From positions 1 to 64,000 of the forward strand of contig NZ_JACRSO010000003.1 in NCBI RefSeq assembly GCF_014384745.1: a stretch of DNA of 64,000 nt. Direction: 5' to 3'. The stretch comes from Luoshenia tenuis (GTDB taxonomy: Bacteria; Bacillota; Clostridia; Christensenellales; GCA-900066905). The notes under the pieces are model-generated. The model searched no databases. It saw nothing but the letters and a program-made list of their open reading frames with translations, and was not told the origin of the DNA. Shown one piece after another: positions 15,673 through 24,500 of the stretch (the stretch's first letter is position 1; the number at the start of each line of letters is the position of its first letter). Made by a program: the position numbers and the translations under genes.

Positions 15673-16221
15673 CTATTCTTGATAAACCATGCGCACCACA
15701 CCGACCTGCGCCGCGCACAAGCACAGGCTGTAGTCCTTTAAAAACGGCAGGCGGCAAAGGCGCGCATCGTCCAGCTGTGTTTTAAGGCCCGCGGCGTCCG
15801 CCACCCTGAAATCGCCAAAGCCATCACCGATCCCCTTGCCGGTGAACTTTACATAACTCTCCTTGGCCGTCCAAACGTCAAAGAAGTCGTAGTAATCCCC
15901 TTTTGCCAGATACCGGTCCTCCTCCTCATTGAAGAAGCGCCGGGCGATCTGCGCCAGCCTGCCCGCCTGATGGAGCTGCAGATCGATCCCCACGGGTTGC
16001 GCGCCAAACGCGCACAGCCAGTATGCTCCGCTGTGACTGATGGAGAAATGCACTTGCGGCACGTCGGGAAAATAGGGTTTCCCCCTGAGGCTTCTGGCCA
16101 CGCGCCAGGGCTGGCCATGGTACAGGCCTTGCGTATAGTCATCCGCGCAGAGCGCCACGCGCTGTGACGCCGGCACATCGCTATCGGCTGGGTAGATATA
16201 GATGGTAAAATCCTCTTTCAC
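15673..16221 (-). CDS. Sfp-type 4'-phosphopantetheinyl transferase
   Basis: This 182-residue enzyme transfers phosphopantetheine from CoA to a conserved Ser of carrier domains. It has the Sfp-type motifs VGIDLQ (usual GIDxE, so the second acidic residue is Gln here) and FDVWTAKESYVKFTGKG, which supplies the catalytic Lys and Glu, plus the substrate motif FSISHSGAYW. The GTG start at 16221 overlaps the ACP stop by 4 nt (GTGA), so the two genes are coupled. Being the last gene of the NRPS operon, it very likely primes the two T domains of the NRPS and the adjacent ACP. Confidence 0.9.
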   Translation of the reverse strand: MKEDFTIYIYPADSDVPASQRVALCADDYTQGLYHGQPWRVARSLRGKPYFPDVPQVHFSISHSGAYWLCAFGAQPVGIDLQLHQAGRLAQIARRFFNEEEDRYLAKGDYYDFFDVWTAKESYVKFTGKGIGDGFGDFRVADAAGLKTQLDDARLCRLPFLKDYSLCLCAAQVGVVRMVYQE

Positions 16222-16448
16222 GGCTGCGTGATCCCTTTTTGCCGCATGTATTCGATCACGTCCTTGACCTGGCGCAGGTGCCAAACCTCCCGCGTGGGGA
16301 TCGTCATATCAAAGTGATCCTCAAAAGCGGAGATGATATTCATAATATCGAACGAATTCAGCTCCAGATCCTGAATAAAGTCCGTATCGTAGGTAACATC
16401 GCCCTTACCGGTGACCTGGTAGATAATGTTTTGTATGAATTCCAGCAT
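16218..16448 (-). CDS. Stand-alone acyl/peptidyl carrier protein
   Basis: This 76-residue carrier protein has the four-helix pattern and the phosphopantetheine attachment Ser in DLELNSFDIMNI (usual motif DSL; here NSF). Acidic helix II residues follow. It sits between an AMP-forming acyl ligase and a Sfp-type transferase in the NRPS operon. It is therefore inferred to receive an activated acyl or aminoacyl group and deliver it to the NRPS, most likely to the first C domain. It is 23 nt downstream of the ligase and overlaps the transferase. Confidence 0.88.
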   Translation of the reverse strand: MLEFIQNIIYQVTGKGDVTYDTDFIQDLELNSFDIMNIISAFEDHFDMTIPTREVWHLRQVKDVIEYMRQKGITQP

Positions 16449-16471
16449 TTTCCTCTTCCTTTTTCCCAGAA

Positions 16472-18121
16472 TTAATAGCGTTTGATCTTCTGCGTGCCGG
16501 TCTTTGCAAAGGGCTGTTCCCGAATATTGACCATTTGGACCTGCTGATACAGCGGCAGCGTGGCGTTGATCTGGTCGATCCGGCTTTGCAGCTGCTCCAG
16601 GATCTCGTAGGAGGAAAGGCCCTGCGCGCGCTCCGGGTCCGGATAGATACTGGCCGCCAGCTTCACATCATCCGCGGAGGCACCGCTGGCCGCGCCGTAG
16701 ACCAGCACATCTTTGACCAGCGGAATCTTATGGATCATTTCCTCGATCTTTTCCGGGGAAACCTTGTTGCCGTTTTTAAAGACCACCAGATTCTTTTTGC
16801 GCCCTGTGATGAAAAGATGTCCGTCCTTATCCAAATAGCCCAGATCTCCGGTTTTAAACCATTCGCCTTCCATGACTTCGGCCGTTTGCTGGGGGTTATT
16901 ATAGTAGCCCTTCATCACGTTCACGCCCCGCACCCAGATCTCCTCCTGCTCGATCTTGACCTCGCAGCCCGGCATGACGTACCCTACCGACCCGGTGTTG
17001 AACGCCTCGTTGCGGTTGACGGCGATCAGTGGCGAGCACTCCGTAATACCATAGCCCTGGAGCATGGTCAGCCCCAGCAGGGCAAACTCATCGGCGATCT
17101 CGCTATCCAGGTGCGCGCCGCCCGAGACCACGATCTTCAGCCGTCCCACGGCCTTTTCCCGTATCTCGTCCAGCTTGCTGCTGCGCCAAGGCAGCCCCAT
17201 CTTACGGCAAACGCGGCTGACCGACATCAGCTTGCGCAGTCCTTCCGCCTTACCGGCCTTTTCCGCACTCAGCCATATCTGGTTATGGATCGCCTCCAGC
17301 ATCAGCGGCACGGTCAGCATGGAATCCGGCTGGGCCAGTTGCAGGTCGCGCATGGCGGTTTTGAGATCACCGTTGATATACAGGTGCGCCCCCCGCGCCA
17401 GCGCGCCCAGCGCCGTACAGGTCAGCCCATATGTATGGTAAAAGGGCAGAGCGGTAAAGATCTTACGCCCCAAATCCACATAGGCGATAGAATCGGCAAT
17501 GTTGTGCAAAATATTGCGGTGGCTGAGCATGACAGGCTTTGAAAGGCTGGTGGTACCGGATGTGAAGGCGATCTCCGCGCCCTGGTCCGGGTCCACTTTA
17601 AACGCCCGCCCTGGCCCATTGTCCAGTTTTGAAGCGCCTTCCTGCGCCAGGGCCTGCAGACTCTGATAGCTGCCGGCCTCCTTGGCGTTTAAGACGAACA
17701 TCTGCTTTACCGGGCCGTCCTTTCCCAGCAGCGGCTTGCAGATGTCGATGTAAGGCTCGGAAACAAATATCGCCTCCACATCCGCCATTTTCGCCATTTG
17801 GTGGATGGTCTCATCCGATTGCTCGGCATCGATACACACAGCCACGCCCCCGCAGCCGGCGATTGCCACAAAGGCCACCAGCCAATCGTAACTATTCTCC
17901 CCCGCGATGGCGATATGCCTGCCCGCCAGGTCCAGCTCCGCCAACATCTCCTGCAGCCCGCGAACATGCTTTACGAATTCGCCAAAGGTAAAACAGGTCT
18001 CCTCCTTACGGCGGTTAAAGTATGAAACCGCGGGCCTGTCGGCATATTCCCGTTCCAAACCCGCAATAAAGTCTGGAAAGGTATCGTAATATTTTGCCGG
18101 ATACAGCGGATAATTTTTCAT
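16472..18121 (-). CDS. AMP-forming acyl-CoA/acyl-ACP ligase
   Basis: This 549-residue ANL-superfamily enzyme has the P-loop AEIAFTSGTTSLSKPVMLSHRN, the A5 motif QGYGITECSPL, the A7-A8 motifs WFKTGDLGYLDKDGHLFITGRKKN and the C-terminal catalytic Lys in PFAKTGTQKIKRY. Its motifs are closer to fatty-acid ligases than to NRPS adenylation domains. It forms an acyl-AMP and then an acyl thioester, with the neighbouring ACP as likely acceptor. ATG at 18121 with a purine-rich GGGGG upstream is chosen over an upstream frame overlapping the regulator gene. Its inferred role is supplying the N-acyl starter for the NRPS. Confidence 0.88.
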   Translation of the reverse strand: MKNYPLYPAKYYDTFPDFIAGLEREYADRPAVSYFNRRKEETCFTFGEFVKHVRGLQEMLAELDLAGRHIAIAGENSYDWLVAFVAIAGCGGVAVCIDAEQSDETIHQMAKMADVEAIFVSEPYIDICKPLLGKDGPVKQMFVLNAKEAGSYQSLQALAQEGASKLDNGPGRAFKVDPDQGAEIAFTSGTTSLSKPVMLSHRNILHNIADSIAYVDLGRKIFTALPFYHTYGLTCTALGALARGAHLYINGDLKTAMRDLQLAQPDSMLTVPLMLEAIHNQIWLSAEKAGKAEGLRKLMSVSRVCRKMGLPWRSSKLDEIREKAVGRLKIVVSGGAHLDSEIADEFALLGLTMLQGYGITECSPLIAVNRNEAFNTGSVGYVMPGCEVKIEQEEIWVRGVNVMKGYYNNPQQTAEVMEGEWFKTGDLGYLDKDGHLFITGRKKNLVVFKNGNKVSPEKIEEMIHKIPLVKDVLVYGAASGASADDVKLAASIYPDPERAQGLSSYEILEQLQSRIDQINATLPLYQQVQMVNIREQPFAKTGTQKIKRY

Positions 18122-18170
18122 TTTCCCCCTGCCTTTCTTCCCCTTATCTATTGATATTTTCCTCTTTCGT

Positions 18171-19652
18171 TTAGGACACGCGTTCTCGTTCCTGTTCCAG
18201 TATCCCGATAAAGGCATCCACCAGCTGCGCATCAAACTGGCTTCCTTTGCCGCGGATCAGCTCCTGCACCGCAGCTTCGTATCCCAGGTTCTCGCGGTAC
18301 TGCCGGTCGCTGGTCATAGCGTCGTACGAATCCGCCACGGTGATGATGCGCGCCTCAATGGGTATCTGCTCCCCACGCAACCCGTCGGGATAGCCCTGTC
18401 CGTCCATACGCTCATGATGAGCCCGTACGATGGGGACGATATCGTGAAACAGGCTGATCGCTTCTAACACCTTGGCTCCTTCGGCCGAGTGTCCCTTCAT
18501 CACGGCGTATTCCTCTTCGGTCAGCCGCCCGGGTTTGAGCAATATGCCATCGGGCACGCCGATCTTGCCAATATCGTGGAACAGGCCCGCCACCCGTACG
18601 CGCTCGCACTGCGCCTCGTCCATGCCGATGGCCCGGGCGATCTTCTCCGCCCAGTCGGATACCCGGTCCGAATGGCCGCGGGTGTAGATATTGCGCGCAT
18701 CCACCAATAGGCGCATAGCGCTGACGATCTCCATATAGCTGTCCCGCAGCGTGCGGTAAGCCTCGGTCAGCTCTTCATTTTTTGCGTTGACCAGGCTGTG
18801 CAGCAGGATATTGCGGATCGCCGCAGAGGCCTGCTTGGCGAACACCTGCAAAAGCTGAACCTGATCCGCTTTGGGCGGGGCCGGCAGCGCCACCCCCACA
18901 AGCCCGATAGGTCTGCGCCGCTCATCCAAAATGGGGACGATCAGGCTCCCGCCCTCTTCCACCAACGCGTGCCCGTCGCTAAGGGCTTCCCCAGATAGCA
19001 GGCTCTCCACATCCGGCCAGGCGTGCTGCCCCCGGGTGCGGGTGATAAAATTTTGCCCGCCCCGCGCATGCTCCTGCTGGTAATACGCCGGGTCCAGCGC
19101 CAAAAACCCGCTGACCGTGCCCATCAGGCCCGTAGCCGCCTGCAGGATGCTGTCGGCGATCTGCTCTAGGGACTGAAGGTGATAGATCTGCGGCAGCGAA
19201 TCCATAATCGCAGCCAGGCCATTTTGATAGCTTTTAATGGTGCGCATCTGCAAAATGGACTTGCAGCAGGACTCGACCAGCAGTTCCAGCTGGTCGAACC
19301 GCTCGCTCTTTTCATAATAGCCTTGAATATCCAGCTCTCGGATGGTCTTGATGGGTGGCGCCATGGACTTATGCCCCGTCAGCAGGATGATGAACAACTC
19401 CTTGTTGAACTTGCGGATCTCCTCCACCACCTGGTCGCCGCAGATCGGGGTCATCAAAAAGTCCAGCAGCAGGATATCGTATTTTCCCTCCCGCACCCGC
19501 TCGATGGCCTGGTAGGGGTCGTTCTCCGTATCCACGCGGTATCCGGAGCGCTGAAAGTACGCCTGCAGCGTAGAAGTCATGATCGCGTCGTCATCCAAGG
19601 TCAGGATGGAAAAACTGTTTTTAGCGCTGGCCGATGCCTTGCTCTTTCTCAT
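18171..19652 (-). CDS. Response regulator with REC, GAF and HD-GYP domains
   Basis: This 493-residue protein begins with a receiver domain (acid pocket LDDDA, phosphoacceptor Asp64 in LLLDFLMTP, Lys in YYEKSERF). A GAF-like domain spans about residues 150-290. The C-terminal HD-GYP domain has the HD pair in GLFHDIGKIGVP, further metal ligands in RAHHERMDGQGYPDG and the GYP motif intact. HD-GYP proteins hydrolyse cyclic di-GMP, so the output is probably second-messenger level rather than DNA binding. The ATG overlaps the kinase stop by 4 nt. It pairs with the kinase by coupling and position. Confidence 0.92.
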   Translation of the reverse strand: MRKSKASASAKNSFSILTLDDDAIMTSTLQAYFQRSGYRVDTENDPYQAIERVREGKYDILLLDFLMTPICGDQVVEEIRKFNKELFIILLTGHKSMAPPIKTIRELDIQGYYEKSERFDQLELLVESCCKSILQMRTIKSYQNGLAAIMDSLPQIYHLQSLEQIADSILQAATGLMGTVSGFLALDPAYYQQEHARGGQNFITRTRGQHAWPDVESLLSGEALSDGHALVEEGGSLIVPILDERRRPIGLVGVALPAPPKADQVQLLQVFAKQASAAIRNILLHSLVNAKNEELTEAYRTLRDSYMEIVSAMRLLVDARNIYTRGHSDRVSDWAEKIARAIGMDEAQCERVRVAGLFHDIGKIGVPDGILLKPGRLTEEEYAVMKGHSAEGAKVLEAISLFHDIVPIVRAHHERMDGQGYPDGLRGEQIPIEARIITVADSYDAMTSDRQYRENLGYEAAVQELIRGKGSQFDAQLVDAFIGILEQERERVS

Positions 19653-21526
19653 CCTAAAACCTCCTCTCTTGGTTGCATGGTTCCAATCGTTATCCTATCC
19701 CGGGGGATCGACATCCCAAAAATAGAGCCCCCGTCTGGGTTATCCTCTTGCCACATGGCGCCGCCAAACTTGCCGCGCACCACGGCGTTTGAAATATATA
19801 GCCCAAGGCCGGTTCCCATCGTGCCTTTGCTGGTCACCATCTCTTTAAAAAGCCGCTTGCGCACGTTGGGGGATATCCCCGGCCCCCGGTCTTTAACAAA
19901 GATGCGCAGCGCCTCCTCATCCCAGGAAACGCCCAGCACAATATCCCCGCCGCCCGTCTGCTTTTGGGCGTACACAGCGTTGGAGATCAGGTTATTGAGC
20001 ACCTGAATCAGGTTATTGATGTCCCCATGCAGCGTGATCTCCTGGCGCGGATCGTACTGGGATACCAGTTTGCACCCGCCGCTGAAAAGTTCATGGCGCA
20101 TCAGCAATGTGGTGCGCTTAATCAGCTCATCCACCGTAAAGGAGGATTCCTGATCCGCCGATACGCTGGCTGCCTGCCCTTTTATGGCCGTAATGATATC
20201 CGACATATAGGCGGAGGACTCGCGCACTTTCTGGAACCAGTCCCGTATCTCGCCATAGATCTCCCGGTAATCCTCCGCTACCACCTCCGGGTCATCCAGG
20301 CTCTCCTCACATTCCTCCACCAACGCCTCCGCCGCGGAAATGCAGCCGGATATGCTCATGATCGGCGTCTTTAGGTTGTGGGCCAGGCCGCCCATCATCT
20401 GCCCCAGAAAGGCTAAACGCTCCTGCTCCATCATGCGGGTCTGGCTGTCCTGGAGCTGTTGCATGCTCTTTTTCAGCTGGGTGATATCCTTAAAGATCAC
20501 CACAAAGCCCTGTATCTCGCCCTTGACTACCAAGGATGTCACATCGGTAATATAATAATTCTTCTGCACGCCCTCCTCCCGGGGCAGGGTCACCGCCTGT
20601 TCGTAAGAGATCATCGACAGGCTTTCCCGGCAGGATTCGATGGCCGTCATCAGGTTATAAAGGGCCGTTTTATTAGAAATATCCTCTTCCTTCACACAGT
20701 CTTTTAGATAGCGGTTCTCCGCAATGCCATATCGGGAGGCAAACACCTCTGCAAAGGGCTGGTTAAAATCCAGCACCAGTCCCTGATCGCTGAGGATCAG
20801 ATAACAATCCGAGATCCAGTCCAGCACCTGCTGGGTCGCCAGCGGCTTGATATCTAAAAAATGCAGCTGGTAGATGGCGATGCCATGCAGCACGATCGTA
20901 ACGACGAAGCTCAGCGGCGTCGCCGAGATGGGCATCTGTGTGCCCAGTGTGGCGATCAGGCTGACCACCAGAGGGCAAAACTCGCCCAGGCAGACCAGCA
21001 GGCATTGCAACCTATACAGCCGGCTGGGATTCTTGCGGGCAAAATTGATCAGCAGCACGATACTGCTGATCAGGCAAAAATAGCAGTAAACCCCCGATAC
21101 CACCGAATACGGGCCGAAGATGATCTCGCTGCGCACTGTGGAAAAGACCTCGTATTGCAAGTGATGCCACGGGTTGGTCCACACCACGATATTGGTCAGC
21201 ACCGGTATGACAAACAGCAAATACGCCTTGCGCGGCAGTTTTTCCCAGCCCTTTACAAAGGTCAGGGCAATACACAGGCAAAGCACCGGCGTAAACGGCC
21301 CGCCAATGTTGGTGCAGGCATCCCAGATAAACTGCCAGGTAGCATCGTCGGGCGGGGTGAACCGCAGGCAGATCAGCGCGCCGGCCCAAAATCCATAGGA
21401 GATCGCCATGGCCAGGTAGAGCTTGTGGATCAGCCCCATTTTCTGGCTGCGCAGGCTCCAGATCACAAACAGCAATATCGCCCCCAGCGCAGCGGTAAAG
21501 ATCGCGGTGGCCGCATCAGAGATCAT
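19649..21526 (-). CDS. Histidine kinase with N-terminal 7TM sensor, PAS and HATPase domains
   Basis: This 625-residue membrane sensor kinase has seven hydrophobic segments in the first ~215 residues, like the 7TM histidine-kinase sensor class, then a PAS domain (about 225-350). The phosphoacceptor His is in GGLAHNLKTPIMSISG (about 382). The ATP-binding domain has N-box LNNLISNAVYAQK, G1 VKDRGPGIS and G2 GTGLGLYIS. The ATG at 21526 lies inside the 3' end of the NRPS gene (11-nt overlap) with GGGGGTGAAGGG before it. It partners the downstream HD-GYP regulator. A 7TM sensor suggests a hydrophobic or membrane-accessible ligand, perhaps the product of the cluster (inference). Confidence 0.92.
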   Translation of the reverse strand: MISDAATAIFTAALGAILLFVIWSLRSQKMGLIHKLYLAMAISYGFWAGALICLRFTPPDDATWQFIWDACTNIGGPFTPVLCLCIALTFVKGWEKLPRKAYLLFVIPVLTNIVVWTNPWHHLQYEVFSTVRSEIIFGPYSVVSGVYCYFCLISSIVLLINFARKNPSRLYRLQCLLVCLGEFCPLVVSLIATLGTQMPISATPLSFVVTIVLHGIAIYQLHFLDIKPLATQQVLDWISDCYLILSDQGLVLDFNQPFAEVFASRYGIAENRYLKDCVKEEDISNKTALYNLMTAIESCRESLSMISYEQAVTLPREEGVQKNYYITDVTSLVVKGEIQGFVVIFKDITQLKKSMQQLQDSQTRMMEQERLAFLGQMMGGLAHNLKTPIMSISGCISAAEALVEECEESLDDPEVVAEDYREIYGEIRDWFQKVRESSAYMSDIITAIKGQAASVSADQESSFTVDELIKRTTLLMRHELFSGGCKLVSQYDPRQEITLHGDINNLIQVLNNLISNAVYAQKQTGGGDIVLGVSWDEEALRIFVKDRGPGISPNVRKRLFKEMVTSKGTMGTGLGLYISNAVVRGKFGGAMWQEDNPDGGSIFGMSIPRDRITIGTMQPREEVLG

Positions 21527-24500
21527 GCCCTTCACCCCCATCCCTAAATTCGGCCAACAACATTTCGGTCCGCCCTTCCGGCAGCGGCGCGCCCAGCCGC
21601 GCCAGCCATCGCGCCGTCTTGACGCATACCGGCGCGATCCGCGCCGGGCGCATCTTGGCATGTGTCCAGGTTTCGATCAGCGGCGATAACACCTTGGCCT
21701 GTGCGCCCTGCGCCTCTTTTTCTAGCATCGCCTCAAATGCCTGCTCATCCACCATCTGTACCTGCGGCAGCACTGCTCTGACGACCTCGCCCATCGTAGG
21801 CGGATGAGGCGAGAGGATGTGCAGCGCCGTCATGGGCGCATCGCGCAGGGCCACCGCCGCCTCGGCCGCCCGGTCCACAGGCGTAATGTCCATCGGGATA
21901 CCGGCCATAGTGCCAGGCATGGCCCCCAGCGCCTGTACCGCGCGCAACAGCATGTAAAAGGCGTTATTTTCAGGGTTGCGCTGGAATACGCCATCCGTAG
22001 CCCGCCCAACCAGCCGGCCCAGGCGATAGACCTGCGCGCGCAGCCCTCTGTCCATTGCCTCATAGACCGCCGCCTCCGCCAAGAATTTACTGCGAACGTA
22101 GGCGTTATCCTGCCAATTCTGGCCGATGTCAAAATCCTCTTCACAAAAATCCAGGTACCGGTCCGGTTCGTCTATCAAATATTCCCCGGCGACGCTGGCG
22201 GTGGATACGTGCATCAGCGGCACTTTCTCCGTCTGCGCAAGGGCTATCGCCGCTTGCACGCCCTGCAGGTTGATCTGGTCATCCTGCGCCACGTAATGGC
22301 GCACATCCGCCGCAGCATGGTATATAGCCTCTATCCGGCCTGCCAGCAGCGCATAGTCCGCCGCGCTCAGCCCCAGCTGATGCTGCCCGACATCGCCGGG
22401 CAATACCTTTATAAAGGTTTGATGCGTACGCACCCAACCTTGGCCGAAATACCAGGCCAGCGTCTTTTGCAACCGGCCATCATCCCCGCCGCGCACCAGG
22501 CAATATACCCTTTGCGTACCGGCGTCCAGCAACGCGCGCAGCAGATGCACCCCGAAAAAACCGGTGGCGCCCGTCAGCAATACGCTGCGCGGAGGCTGCG
22601 TTTGCATGGGGGTAGGCAAGGGCACGTTGCGGGGGTATCGTTTCGCCTTGGGTTCCGGTATATGCTGCTCATACGCCTGTTCCGGTACGCCGCCCGTCAG
22701 CAGTGCTGCCTGTGCGGCCGCCGTGGGCTGCCCGTAGAACTGTTCCAGCGTCATCTCCCAGTGGCGGTTGTAGTATTGGCTGAGCACGCCCAGGGCCGCC
22801 AGCGAGGTTCCGCCCTGTTCAAAGAATGAAACGTCGGCACGCAGCGCCTCTGCGCCCAGCGCCTCCTGCCAGATCGACAAAATCTCATCCACGCTGGCAG
22901 CTTTAGCCCCTTCCGGCTTTTCTTCAACCTGCGCTTTTATGGCTTTTTCCGCCTGGCCGGCCGCCCTATCGGCCGCCTTCGCCCCGGGTCCGGGGGCCGG
23001 TTGTAAGGCCTGCGGGCTTTCATTTTCTGCGACTTGCTCCGTACCCTGTGCTGTAGCTGGCGCTTTAGGCGCAGACACCTCCTGCATTGGCGTTGTCCCA
23101 CAGGCCATCGCCTTTAAAGCCCGCCGGTCGGTCTTGCCGGTGGCGGTGTATGGCATCTGCGCGATCACATAGTATTGAGAGGGCAGCATATAGCCCGGAA
23201 GCGCCTTTTGCAACAGCGCCTCTGCCTGCGCCCGGTCCGCTTCCCCTTTTGGGACGAAAAACAGGCCGATCTCGCTGGAACCATCCGGCTTTTCTAATAC
23301 GATGGCCGCGGCCTCCCTGGCCAGATCGCCCTCCAACAATACGGCGGCGATCTCCTCCAGCTCCACCCGTTGTCCGTTGATCTTGACCTGCGCATCCCTG
23401 CGCCCCAGGCAGTCAAACGTGCCGTCCAGCCGCAGCCTCCCAAGATCCCCGCTGCGGTACATCTTCTCCCCGGGGAAGTAGGGGTCCTCCACAAACAGCT
23501 GTTCGGTCAGGTCCGGCCGGCCGATATACCCGTCGGCAACGCCCGCCCCGGCCAGGCAAAGCTCCCCGCAGGCTGTGGGCAAAACGGGGCGGCCCGCCTC
23601 ATCGCATACGTATACGCGGGTGTTGGGCATAGGGCGGCCGATGGTCACCGGCCGGCCGGGCTCTACCTCGGTCAGCGTCGCATAGACGGTATCCTCCGTG
23701 GGGCCGTACATATTGATCAGGTGCGCTGGCGAAGCCGCTTTGAACCGCTCCACCAGCTGGGCCGATACCGGCTCCCCGCCCACGATCATCAGCTCCAAGC
23801 CCGCCGCAGCCCTGCAAAAAGCCTCGTTACCCAGGCACATTTGCAGCCGGGAGGCGGTAAATTGCATGTATTTTACCCCATGGCGCCCCATCAGCTCCGC
23901 CATCTTCCAGGGCAGCATCATCTCCTGCTCATCCGCCAGCACGATGGGCTTGCCCATCGCCAGCGGGATTAGGCTCTCCGAGGCGAAAATGTCGAAGATC
24001 AACTGCGTGGTGCATAAAATCGGCCCGGGCGAGCCGCTAAACAGCGCGCTGACCCCGCCATACAGGTTGGTGATCGCCCGCTGGGGGATCATGACGCCCT
24101 TGGGTTTGCCCGTAGAGCCCGAGGTAAACAGCACGTGTATCAGTTCATCCCGGCCCACGGCGACGTCCTCAAAGCTATCCGGCGCCTCGCCCTCTAGCAA
24201 AATCGCCTTCTGGCGCAGCTCGGCAGGCAGCGCGGCAGCCGTTTCTCCATCGCACAGAATATGGTTGGCCCCGGCGGTATCCAGCATATAGGCGATGCGC
24301 GCCTCCGGAAAGCTGGATAAAAACGGCACATAGGCGCAGCCAGTTTTCAGGATGGCCAGCATCGCCGCGTACAGATGCGGCCCGCGTCGGGTTGCCAGGC
24401 CCACCCGCTCTCCCTTTATAACCCCGGCTCGGGTCAGCAGGTTGGCCATGCGGCAGGCCTGCGCATTCAACTGCGCATAGGTGGTCGCCTCCCCATGGAA

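Noticed and set aside
18121..18235. Longer N terminus of the acyl ligase, overlapping the regulator gene
   Set aside because: The extra 38 residues are basic, lack family similarity and overlap the HD-GYP gene. The ATG at 18121 has the better upstream sequence.
21804..22829. A long plus-strand frame opposite the NRPS reductase domain
   Set aside because: The reductase and carrier motifs on the minus strand are unambiguous, and the plus frame has no family resemblance.
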